Shown here one piece after another: positions 39,953 to 50,626 of a stretch of 62,000 bases of DNA (its first letter is position 1; every line of letters begins with the position of its first letter). The stretch lies in contig NW_019091361.1 of the NCBI RefSeq assembly GCF_001949145.1, forward strand, positions 1,276,253 through 1,338,252. The letters are read 5' to 3'. The notes under the pieces are model-generated. The model did not search any database and was not told the DNA's origin. It saw only the letters and a list, made by a program, of their open reading frames with translations. The position numbers were made by a program, and so were the translations under genes. The DNA comes from Acanthaster planci (taxonomy: Eukaryota; Echinodermata; Asteroidea; Valvatida; Acanthasteridae).

Positions 39953-40996
39953 TTACTCCATTTCACGGATTTTCATGTTGCATTTTTTCAAGGAGTAAGC
40001 AAAATCATTTTTCCAATTATGCCAATACACCCCTCGGTCGTCACCCACAGTGGCCCCTTCTTGGTAGTAGAAACCGTTCAAATTACACCTTAAACAGTAA
40101 TTAAACCACCAGCCTGATCGATAGTTTTTTGCACAGTTTTGATGCGGATGGTTATCATTTTCATGATCTCTTGTCGAAAAGTTCTGCCGATTGTGCAGTC
40201 TCAGTGAGTCTTTGCCGGCAGTGCTGTTGGCGTCATATTGGTCGTAGCTCAGCATGTATTCACCTGAAGATATCTGGAAGTGAGAGTACTTGGCCCACGC
40301 CGTGTTGTCTTCCCAGTCCCATAAGTCAACTCGTAGCTCCCACTGCTCGTTGGGGTCGGGAGACGTCAGTTCCACCAAGTAGTCGTTGCCCAGCCAGAAC
40401 TCTCCCCACAGATCACCGAAGCCGGACTGGTAATCGGCCCAGGGGCGGTCGAAATCAACGCTGCCATCCAGACGACTCTGGAACACGATCCATCCTCCGC
40501 CGTCCGTTTCCATATCGCAGTACACGCGAAGTCCGTCGTCGCCAAAACCCTTGGGGTGAACGGTGTAGACACCGCTTGAAGAAAAACGACAATCGGCATC
40601 CAAGAGCGTCTTGCAGCTCCTGAGGCGACCCTGTGAGGTAACTCCACTCGATAAGGAGTGGAGAGGTGTGTCTTCATCTTTATCAAAGTACACGCTCCAT
40701 CGAGTTTCAGCGAAGTGTTCAGGGTGCTCTCGTCTTGTGGACAGGCTCAACCCGCATATTTTGTCACAGTTGTTGAAGTTGAAGGACTTGCAACTGCCGT
40801 CCATGCTGCATTCCCGTCCACAGATGACACGAGAATGCACAGTTTTGTTTGCGTACACAAACCCTTGGAGAGCACGATTTTCTGCAGCACGAAATATCTT
40901 TCGATGGGAGTAACTTTGCTGTCCATTAACTGAGGCAACCAATCCCCAAAATATCGCGAGTCTAAAAACGTTAAGACCGATGCTCAGTTTTGCCAT
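39953..40996 (-). CDS. Secreted apple/PAN-like plus fibrinogen-related (FReD) lectin-type protein, intronless
   Basis: A single uninterrupted frame of 347 codons on the minus strand. Residues 1-25 form a signal peptide (FRLAIFWGLVASVNG). Residues about 30-105 are a Cys-rich apple/PAN-like domain (CGREC, CKSFNFNNC, CGLS). Residues 126-345 are a fibrinogen-related domain: SGVYTVHP, CDMETDGGGWIVFQSRLDGS, FGDLWGEFWLGND, NCAKNYRSGWWFNYC, NLNGFYY and YSLKKCNMKIR. The calcium-site region reads RDHENDN. In ficolin-type lectins the Cys after GWW is followed by His, but here it is Leu (CLRCNLNG) with an extra Cys, so the ligand pocket may differ. FReD proteins are secreted recognition molecules that bind acetylated sugars or fibrin-like partners. 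The complete frame and intact domains argue for a functional gene. The 5' UTR and promoter are not recognisable. Confidence 0.92.
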   Translation of the reverse strand: MAKLSIGLNVFRLAIFWGLVASVNGQQSYSHRKIFRAAENRALQGFVYANKTVHSRVICGRECSMDGSCKSFNFNNCDKICGLSLSTRREHPEHFAETRWSVYFDKDEDTPLHSLSSGVTSQGRLRSCKTLLDADCRFSSSGVYTVHPKGFGDDGLRVYCDMETDGGGWIVFQSRLDGSVDFDRPWADYQSGFGDLWGEFWLGNDYLVELTSPDPNEQWELRVDLWDWEDNTAWAKYSHFQISSGEYMLSYDQYDANSTAGKDSLRLHNRQNFSTRDHENDNHPHQNCAKNYRSGWWFNYCLRCNLNGFYYQEGATVGDDRGVYWHNWKNDFAYSLKKCNMKIREME

Positions 40997-43295
40997 TGCC
41001 TGAGTGTCTTTGAAGGATGGCTCTCAAAAAATACTGAGTGTCGACTTCAGCTGAATTGCAGTGTGGAGGATCCCCTCTGAATGCTTGCTAACAGATGTTC
41101 CAGGTGTTACAAGTCGTTGTTATCCATTTTTACCCATGTGCTGTTGTGAAATTGTCACCCGTCCGATTGGCAGTTCGTTATCGTATGACTTAGCACTAGT
41201 AAGATAGTTCACCAGACGACAGCTGAGCCGCTTAGCGCTAAAGGTTTAAGTAAATAGTAACACATGAAAGCCCCTTCAAGAAGCTTCTTCACTTGCTAAC
41301 GTCGCTCACTCGATTCTGGTTGGGCTGTGGTCAAAGGTTTTCCATTGGCGGGTTTTGGTGACAGTTTGATGCACAGAGGAATGTTTGAGGATGTGAAGCT
41401 ACTTGCCGACCAAAGCATGATCTGGGAAATAGCGATGTTACTTTCTGCTTTTTGAGAGACTGGATGAATAAAACCGTCGTTAAAGATGTCATTAGTGTGA
41501 CGATCAACAGGGTAATTGATCGTTATACTAATGGACAAGAACAAGTCTAAAAGTAAAGTTCAAGAGCCTGGTTGATTAGCGCAGATCCAGCTCGCCATCA
41601 GCGATGCGTCGTGACATTAGAACTCACCTGACGGATGGCGCCAACTAGCCTTAGGTCCACTGATCCCGAACCATGTGAAACTTTGTGAACAGGCCCTAAG
41701 TTTGTATGATCTCGAACGGTGCGCACCAAAGAATTTTGAGGGCGGCTGTGGAGAAATTATAAAGGCCTATACGTCTCGCTGGTTTATGCTGCGGTGCTCG
41801 TCCTACTTAGCGAGTGCATCAGCAGTTGCAAGACTAGTTCTGAGACTGAAAATAAACCCCGAAAATAATGCAATACGGGTTAAAGGCGCTTTTCCATATG
41901 TGCGTCAATACTTGCGCCATGCGCTGCGTATCCGTCGAAATTGCTCAAAAAAACGTGCAGATGGAAAGCCGCCTTAACTCGTCACAATTTGTGCGACGCA
42001 AGTGTTGGAGCACGACTACCAGTTATGCTCCCTTTTACTTAACCTTTCATACTTGCCTAGATTGGCTAGATTAAGAACTTTACTTAGACCCAAAGGAGTT
42101 AAACAGATGAAACAAATTATTTTAATTCAAAGGACAGGATTTGGAAGTGAACATTTGAGGAACTAAAACTCTATTTTTAATCTCAAAAATAGTAACAAAT
42201 ATATTTCAGTGGTCGTCTTTTGTAAAACTAATCATAAAAACTCAAAATCCTTCCGATGTGTAAAGTTGCCAAACAAATGATGTATGAAGCGAGCTGCCGG
42301 GAAGGGACGTGTCCTGTATGGGCAGCATCTTGTTAAAAACGTCTTAGCGAGGCATTCAAGTTACAGTGGAAATTCTTCACAAAGGCATTCATCATTCAAA
42401 TTTCTTTACCATCATGCCGCCGCTTTGGGTTGCAGTGAGATCAAGATGTATTAAAGGCCAGCCATATGGGTGCCATTTAATGTCAATAACGGTGGTACGA
42501 CAGCTCATTAACCTATTGCTATTTGTGTTCATATTTTACTATTTGGGTGGTCGTTCCCTAATATGCCATTTGCGGACCTCAACATCTTCTGAGAGCCGAT
42601 AGCTTCGACATTGAAACTATGATATTGGTTATGGCATTTAGACTGTAAAAAAGAACCTCGCCCTTTGTGCCTCAGCTGAAACAGTACACCTGAGGTCTGC
42701 AGACAAGCGAAAAGCTGCAAGGCAGGCCGTCTGATCCCTGCTCTCGTGATTACTTGGGGTTGGAAAGGCATTGGAGGGGGCCAGGAACAGTCTATCCAAC
42801 TATCCTGGTACAATAAACCCCTCAAATAGGCGGGGAGAAAAACAATTGCCAATAATGACGGTACATTTACCAGGATGTGGCTGCCCAATTAAAGGACAGC
42901 TCGTAGCACTTACTACGTATTAAAGCCATTTTTGCCGTGTATGCAAAACCGGTAATGACCTCAGCTTTCAAGAGTTAACTTTACCTTTTCCGACGGTAAT
43001 TGCGTTGTTCAAGGTCTAACTATACGGACAATAAACGAGACCTCTATTACCTTTGGCAGAGTGGACTCGTTAAATTTTCGAGAACATTATTTGGAATACA
43101 AATGAACGATAAGTCTGCTGCGGCTCACTCTATGAGTTCTACGTGAACAACCAATTCAAAGCCTCTTGATTATAGTTGAATTCATCACACGAAGATCGAG
43201 TCTCCTGCGTGCTAGCCTTGACCGAGGTCGTACCTCTTTCCTGAGTGGCGGGGGGGGGGCGTCCTTCCTTCTGTAAGAGATCGTTTCGTACGGTT

Positions 43296-43475
43296 TACAC
43301 TGTAAAAACGCTGGCCAATTTTTTACCGAACGCTGACTTCCAGGTGAATCGCCAAACTGTTGGGCAAACAGCTAACCCAACCGCGATTTTCTCCTAAAAT
43401 ATGGGCACACTTGTCTCGATTTGTTTTACCTATTCAACTGGTATGCTAACGTTGGGCAAAAAAAAAAATCACTCG
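43296..43475. mobile_element. MITE, copy 2 of the 31.8-kb family (degraded)
   Basis: Starts ACACTGTAAAAACGCTGG and shares CCAGGTGAATCGCCAAACTG, TTGGGCA, TTTTCTCCTAAAATA and the terminal AACGTTGGGCAAAAAA with the element at 31809-32075. Its inverted-repeat ends have diverged. Confidence 0.6.
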
Positions 43476-44205
43476 GAGCGGGAAAAACTAATATGTAAAA
43501 CGAATTTAAATTAAAAAAAACCCTGTGCTATATGCTTGACAAAGATATGGAATAATCTTATGGAATATTCTTTGGCCAGGCTTCAAGATCCACTTACTGT
43601 TGGAGGAACAATTCTGCTTCTTTGATTGAAATAAATACATTTGGAATTGTGACGTCACCTGAAGCACCGATACATTGAAGCGTACCGATACGAGTATACA
43701 GCTGTCGGTTTTTAGGGACCACTTTCTCTGTTATTTATTGCTTGTCGACCATGAAGGGTATAGGGTAAATTGTCCCGAGTAATGAATAACTTTTTTTCAG
43801 ACATTTTCATGTTCAAAAGGGACTGATGTGAAGAGTTCAATGTACGAGTTTGGGGTAATTTTCGATTTAACAGGCCTACATTTAACGACTACTAACAGCG
43901 CCTTTTTATATTTTTGTTAATTGTTTTGTTTTAAATGTTTTCGTTTGTAATTATCATTTGGCTTTGAAATTATTTCAGTTTTATCATTGGTTCTGATTCA
44001 GATTTTTCGAAGTACTCTTTCGTTTCATCTTTGTCCGATTTTTTTCATTTCTAATTATTCTATTACCGTAATGCTAAATAGTGGAAACTTATTTTATGGT
44101 CTTTCTTCCCACGCTTTTTTCTTCTTGAAATTTGCATCGCTGAATTTCATCCGGTTAACCTTTACATTCATATCTAATCTATCCTTGGGTGTATGTGAAA
44201 TCATA

Positions 44206-44363
44206 TTGAAATTGGAGGATTGGGAGTGTTAGGGATAGCTATCCCTAACACTCCCAAATCCTCTAATTTCAATAATAGCCCTAACAGTCCTGAATCCTCC
44301 GACTTCAACATTATTTTATCCCTAACAGTCCTGAATCCAACGATTTCAATATGATTTTACATA
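44206..44363. repeat. Perfect palindrome joined to a tandem repeat of about 41 bp
   Basis: 44218-44262 is a near-perfect palindrome centred on GGGATAGCTATCCC. To the right, a unit of about 41 bases (CCCTAACA, TCC, AATCC, TTTCAA) recurs about three times with divergence. The left half of the palindrome is an inverted copy of the first unit. Confidence 0.72.
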
Positions 44364-45486
44364 CATTCTATCCCACTGACTTTCAGTTTTATCTAAGTGT
44401 TAACTTTCCTTCAATTTGAATAATGGGACAAACTAAGCCAAAATAAAATTAAACAAAATAGATTAATTGCTAGAAACTTACCTGTCAATTCATATATAAT
44501 TGTGGCTGTGTATTTCCAAACGAAAATATTTCCCGTGGTGACTAAGGTGTTTACTGTGTGCATGTGCTCACACACATATTGTAACAGACTTTCTCGTGGT
44601 TGGTGTCCGAAAGTTGAGTTCTGCAGGTGCATCGGTGTCATTTAATTGCTCGTAATTCAGTATACATATACATGCACACACATACATGTATGTGTTTCTA
44701 TCCATTAAGTTCTTCAGGTGGCCCTGACGAGAAGATAGGCACACTCCGCGACACTACATGCACGTGTCCGTCTGTAGTGACGGCACGTGTATGTATGCGA
44801 TTTCCCAAGTTACCTGATGGATTACCACCTCCCACGGGTGTGATTGAGAGTAACACACCGTCAAAGGCACAATAATGGGCTGGAGTGGAGAGCGGTCGGA
44901 GGGATAGGCCTATAAGCCTTTTTCATGTAGTTAAAATCGGGAAACTAAGTTGTCAGGTGATAACAGTGTTTCGCAACCTCGTCCTTTCAAATCAAAGAAT
45001 CTCCACTTGCCGTCGTTTCTTCTTTATAATTGAACAGATTTGTCGTTGCACATCGATGTGCAAAAGTTATGTAATAGACGGCTTCGAACATCTGGTGAGA
45101 GTTTTAAGCGAACTCAACCCTTTCACCTTCATAACCGGGGTTAAATTTGTCGTATCTTCTTACGTGCCGTTGGTCCACCCTCAAAGAGCTGTGCTGTTCC
45201 ATGACTAATATTTGCGCGCGTCAAGCCATTTTTACGTATGCATCTTTGAAGTTTTAAATAATGATCCCATCGACATGTTTGTTGCGTCGTCATGACCATT
45301 CTATCTTATGCGTGTTGGCTCGTGTATTACTTGTCTTTGAAAATGGAGATATCGAAAGGAACTGGAAGTGAAACCGGTGTCAAAGGGTACGTTCGCGCGG
45401 TTACTCCTGTTTACCGAGTAGGTTGCGTGCGCATTACACTTGGGTGCAGGAGTATACCCTCGCTGTCCACGGGTCATACTCAAGCC

Positions 45487-45540
45487 GTTCGAGCGCTCAT
45501 GATTAAACTCGTGTTTAACACGAGTAGCTCGCTCGAACGC
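45487..45540. repeat. Nested perfect hairpin
   Basis: GTTCGAGCG pairs with CGCTCGAAC on the outside, and ACTCGTGTT pairs with AACACGAGT on the inside, around a single T. The region around it is locally CpG-rich. Confidence 0.65.
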
Positions 45541-48450
45541 ACCCAAAAGGTCTGCAAGACATCAGCAGAATACCATACAAAGGCCAGCACGATAAAAAGG
45601 CATCGCGACAATATTGAAGAAAATGTACACGTATATGTACAATGCTGATGCCTTACAATAACCTACTATATAAAGTTTTATTTTGGGATATCTTTCTTGG
45701 TAGTTTTGTTACTTGTTTAACTTGTTTTTCTCTGACAAAATATTCAAAAAGATCAGTACAACCACAAGATATGACATTTCACATACTTGTGGATGAAAGA
45801 TTTGTAAAGCTTTCCTCGTCTTATTTGCAGAAAAGGGGAGGCCTGAGGTTCGCCAAACGTTTGAAGAGATGAAATTACGCTTAGTCAGTTGCATGTATTC
45901 AGAGAGATTCCTCCCAGGATATTTACATACAAAAGTCTCAAATTCCACCACGGCATTGATTGATATTCACTTAACCTTATGAAGTTCCATTTCCCGTAAA
46001 GCTGCAAGAAACTTTTATTTTTCAAATTCAATTACCGATGACAAAAGTGTACCGAAGATGAATTCCATTCTGGTCGACAAATATAAACACCTCAATGGAG
46101 AACTATCTCCTAAGGAATTGCAAAATGTAAAATAAAGCATTATTTGGATTAAAGGTTCAATCTGAAATGTCCAAGTGGACGACGAAGTCAACAGCCGTTT
46201 TCAAGCAATTTTTCACACAAGCATCGAACTCTAACATATTTACAATACATGAGAAAATGTGCATAAATATCCTGATAAATCCACTACACAATGTTCCGAA
46301 GTTATTTCAAAATAAGCATAACATCGTTGATTAAATCGTCAATAGAAGTAGCCTTTACGAATTCAAATATATTACTTTTGAAATTGACTCTATAATATGT
46401 ACACGACCATTGTTTACAAGAGGAAATATACACGTGCAAGATTTCATATATCTGTCATTAAATTATAGAAAACTTGATTATGCAATTTCAATATAAAAAT
46501 TTTGTTTGATTTACGTCATAACAAAAATATTTCCTAAAATAAATACAGAACTAAGAGTGCCCGCACCGGTCACATAAATATGAAATAGAATGTAGAAGGA
46601 AAAACTATACAGAATAATATAACAAAAGAAGCTTTGAGAGGGGGGAAATAACTTGGGAAAATGTACAATGATGTATAATGTAAAACATTTCATTGCACGC
46701 TTAGACTTCTAAGGTAATATTGTATTGGCTGAAGGAAAAAAAATTAAAAAAAATTACGCAGAAGGAAAAATTAAAGACAATGTAACAAAGAATACTGTAA
46801 GCGCTTAGACGATGCAAATAAGTTGTCTGCAAATTTACTTCTTTCAAAACTACAATCTACTATTTGCAAAATACTTGTAACAGTGCACGTATAGCCTAAT
46901 CCGATTAGACGCCATGACTGTGGTGGCACCGCACTCACACGCACATTCTTCAGCTTGACGGGCGCGTACATTTTGACAAATCATGACACCCTGTTGGTCG
47001 AAGAGGCATGTAACGCGCGCGTACCACCTGCCCACGAGCGTTGTGTCACCGCAGTGATGGCTTCTAATTCTGGCGGTCGAATTACACTATACGGAGTCTG
47101 AGTGCATATGCATCAAGGCAACATTTAAAATTCATGTATGAGTGGCTTCTTTATATAATAAGCATTCGGTTCAGTGTCTTTTAACACTTTCAATACATGT
47201 TACGAAACCAACTAAATTCAATACACATACATAAAGATATAAATTCTTAATTTAACACTCAACTGCACTGTCAAGACATCCCAAAGATTCAACCGGCCTA
47301 CTCAATTTGAGTCGTATTAACAATTTTCTCATTAATCAGCCACAATACACTATTCTCAAAAGTATAAGTGCAGGTCCCCTTCAAAAGTGAGATTCCAATC
47401 ACTTGGGAAATCAATTTCTCCCAACTGAGTTCACGTTTGGCAAGATTTCTTTCATGCAATAAAGATAGAAACTCGTAGTCTTTTTTTGTGTAACGTGATC
47501 GGCGCTATATAGCCTATCGTAAAAAAGGTATTCAGTTACGTACAGAGTCTCACACACGAGTTCATTGAATGAAAAATTCAAACAGATTTCTGCTGCGTTA
47601 TGTACATGCATAAGTGTGGAATTAAGCCGGGCTTTAGTTCACAATACCTTTGGGCTATGGAATTGTTTTCTCTATCTTTTCTGTTCAAAAGGCGTCTCCC
47701 CCCCAAAAAAAAGCTGCCACGCCCTTTGTTATAAAACCACAACTTGCTGGAGAAAGGTTTTAGCTCATGCCAATATTACAGCACATTGCTGGGTACTACA
47801 AGATGTGTAATACTTAGGCCCAGTCCATAATGCTGACCATTGCAGAAAAATATCAGTACTATTATTTTTAGTTCGATCAATTATTGTTGGGAAATGTCTC
47901 AACCCTATTTGTCAACAATCCCGTCTAGTCTTTCCATTTTGTTTTCGAGCCACAATAAATTAGAAGACTCAAATCCTCCGAAATCCAATGCTTACAAATG
48001 CGTATTAACCGTGTTTACATAAACATGTCTATCTCGCATCCAAGGTTTCATGTCGAAGCTCACAAATATAGTTCCAGAAAAAAGGAAAACGGATATCTAT
48101 CATTCAATGAATCACTGACCAGCAAGTCAGAATTGCAAGGTGGGTCCACCCTGACTCGCGTCCAACTGTATTAAAATGTATTTAGCTCACCTTAGAGATG
48201 GCAGAACTTTGCAATATTGCACCGTTGGGCACCCTGTTCAAACACAAGTTCCTAGTGTGACGTCATCTTTTAATCAACAATTACAACAAGAGTCTCATAA
48301 CTAGTTAATACTGTGGGTTGGACGGCGCTGAACAGTGTTTGGTGACCACAAATGGTCTCTCTGCAACTGCCTACTATCCGCATGGCCGGCAAAAACTTAG
48401 AGAAGTATCGCCCTGGGTTGGAGTGAGGTTTCGCCTCTATTAATGTACAT

Positions 48451-48477
48451 CTGCCCTCTTTATTTTTAAAGAGGGCA
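48451..48477. repeat. Perfect 11-bp-stem hairpin
   Basis: TGCCCTCTTTA and TAAAGAGGGCA flank a TTTT loop. It has the shape of a bacterial terminator, but there is no gene here for it to serve. Confidence 0.6.
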
Positions 48478-50180
48478 GTATTGGTATTTGCATGATTCGG
48501 TAGTACAAATATTTCTTACATGTTATGGCCGTGTGCAACTCTTTAGTACCTTGCGAATTATTCTTTTGCTTTTGAACATAATTTATCTGCTACTGGTAAG
48601 CAATCGATACAACTGCAACTGTGACACAAAATGGGAATGAACTTCAGACAGGAACCTGGATCTGCTCCGGCCAGAGATCAAGAAGTGGAGGCGGTAGATA
48701 CTTTGACAAATACCGAGCTTAATATAAACCTGTTGGGCCACCATTGTTCTTTTTTCTAGAGCGTGAGAAGCTTTGCAGAAAAAGGCCTAATGCATTTAAC
48801 GAATAAATTTGGTGAGTTTAAAATGGGGAGGGGGGGGGCAATGTCCCGGAAAACTCCTGTTTCTTACACTATAGCCAGTCAAATCCCGAGCATGCTTCAT
48901 ACCATCATGAATCGCAAAAACACAGGAATCAGCGCTGTTGACATTTCAAACCGAAAACTATCATCGAGTGATGCAAATTTGACCAGCAAACCAACAATGT
49001 TTGAAACCCACGCCACTACAGACACTGGCTATTCGTGAGGTACGTGCATCTCCACAGCATTCTCATGCAAGTTGTCCGTGAAAACCAGTGGACCTCTGTC
49101 AGTAAGAAATTTCCAGGCGTCTTGAGCATCCAGAGTTCCTCCTGCTCGTGTTTGCAGGACACATATAAATATCACTCCACCCTTCACGGGCCACAAAATA
49201 TACCTCAAACAAACCACCGAATAGTTTACAGAAATGCAATACTTTACACAAAGACCATAATATCATACAGCTGAAGTTAGCTGGGGGCGGGCATTGATTT
49301 ATGTCATCTTGGCCAACACCAACTACCTACAACAACGCATTAACATTAAAATTGAAATCTCTCTTTGTTCTCGCTCAAAAATCTCAGAAACGCGCCTTTG
49401 AAACGTGGAAAAATATATCCAGAAAGTCCAATTCATCTTCCTGTTTAAAGCTTGTGCAATTTTGACAAGATATTATTGCAGCATCAAATGCTTATTCAAT
49501 ATGCCGGGTGGTAGAAATGTTAATATTACATTGGCACTTTCAAAGAAAAAAAACAACCACCACCATCAAATGAGCTTTGCACCATTTTTTTCATTCACAA
49601 TCTGACCTCCAGACCAACTGAAGTTTCACACAACATCCATTCTTGAGCAGCCTGCCCAACTGACTCAGTGCTCCACTTTGCTACCAATCACTCATTCAAG
49701 CGTCAAGACCATCCGCTGAGCTCCTTTAATTTTTTCCTTTCTCGTTTAAAGAGCAATCATCCACGGGGATAAAAAGCACTCTTGCATTGTACATTTTGTG
49801 TATACATCCGTATTACCTTGTACAGAAATTGTCCTGGAATCTGGACTCGGAACTGAACAACGAAGTGAAAGTTTGGCCACTGCCAAGACTTTTTAAAAGG
49901 ATTCGAAAAATGAAAAAATAATGGGAACTGGCAAAATTTTGAATCAGACAACCTGAATCGGGTTCATAGTTTCTGAATTCCCAAAGAAACAGGACCCAAA
50001 CCAAACACTGGTGACTCAACTAGATCTAGAACCTTCATGTTTAGAATGGCTCAAATGCCATACTGATAAGTATCAGTATTTCAACATCTAGAACTAAACC
50101 CAGGAGGATTCAAACCGTACCTCATCCTTCTGACTTAACACCAGCAACAGGCCACACTGCAGGTTGATCCAAGTCACTCT

Positions 50181-50186
50181 TTTATT
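50181..50186 (-). promoter_or_regulatory. Candidate poly(A) signal of the RasGRF gene
   Basis: AATAAA on the minus strand, about 330 nt after the RasGRF stop codon, a reasonable distance for a 3' UTR end. No transcript evidence. Confidence 0.4.
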
Positions 50187-50515
50187 AAACATTCTTTCTG
50201 GTTACCTTACAAAACTTGTTCTAGTCACACCTGCTATACCACTTCAACTCAATGAATCTCACAACATGGGAAATCCAACATCAAATTCACCATCAATCGG
50301 AGGGGAATGACAAATTCCCTCATCCCTCACCATCTCGATCTCTATTGACGGATCTTCTCAATCTACTGATAGCAAAGACCGACAAGTCATCACGGCAGAC
50401 CAGAAGGCTTCAGCTTCGAGTGACACGCACACGATCTTCCTCATTAGAGCCTTATCCACGGTTGGAGTGCCTTTCAACTAACTTCACGACTTCACTTATC
50501 AATCTGCTCCCCCCC

Positions 50516-50626
50516 TCAGATACTTGAAGGCACTCTGGTTGACTGGCGAGGCTCTATTTCCAGAGACAAGTCGTACAGATCGTCGTCATCCATGACCAAT
50601 GTGCTATCCAACAGGTAGAGTGCAAC
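50516..50626 (-). CDS. RASGRF: RasGRF terminal coding exon
   Basis: This 111-nt phase-0 exon encodes [20 protein letters not shown] and [16 protein letters not shown]-stop. The SLxIEPR ending is the conserved end of the CDC25 domain. The acceptor is CTGTAG. Confidence 0.93.
   Translation of the reverse strand, partial: VALYLLDSTLVMDDDDLYDLSLEIEPRQSTRVPSSI

Larger units (their letters stand above)
40997..50515. other. Intergenic region between the FReD gene and the RasGRF 3' end
   Basis: No gene is supported in these 9.5 kb; open frames are all under 120 codons and unlike any family I know. Contents: a MITE copy (about 43296-43475), a palindrome and tandem repeat (44206-44363), a nested hairpin (45487-45540), a perfect short hairpin (48451-48477) and, near the end, the presumed RasGRF 3' UTR (about 50170-50515). 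Confidence 0.6.

Noticed and set aside
40129-40623. 164-codon plus-strand open frame
   Set aside because: Shadow of the FReD gene on the opposite strand; no domain signature of its own.
41296-41544. 82-codon minus-strand frame upstream of the FReD gene
   Set aside because: No family resemblance or signal peptide, and no supporting splice or promoter features.
48451-48477. Hairpin resembling a rho-independent terminator
   Set aside because: The DNA is eukaryotic with spliced genes; a bacterial terminator has no role here. Kept only as a short inverted repeat.
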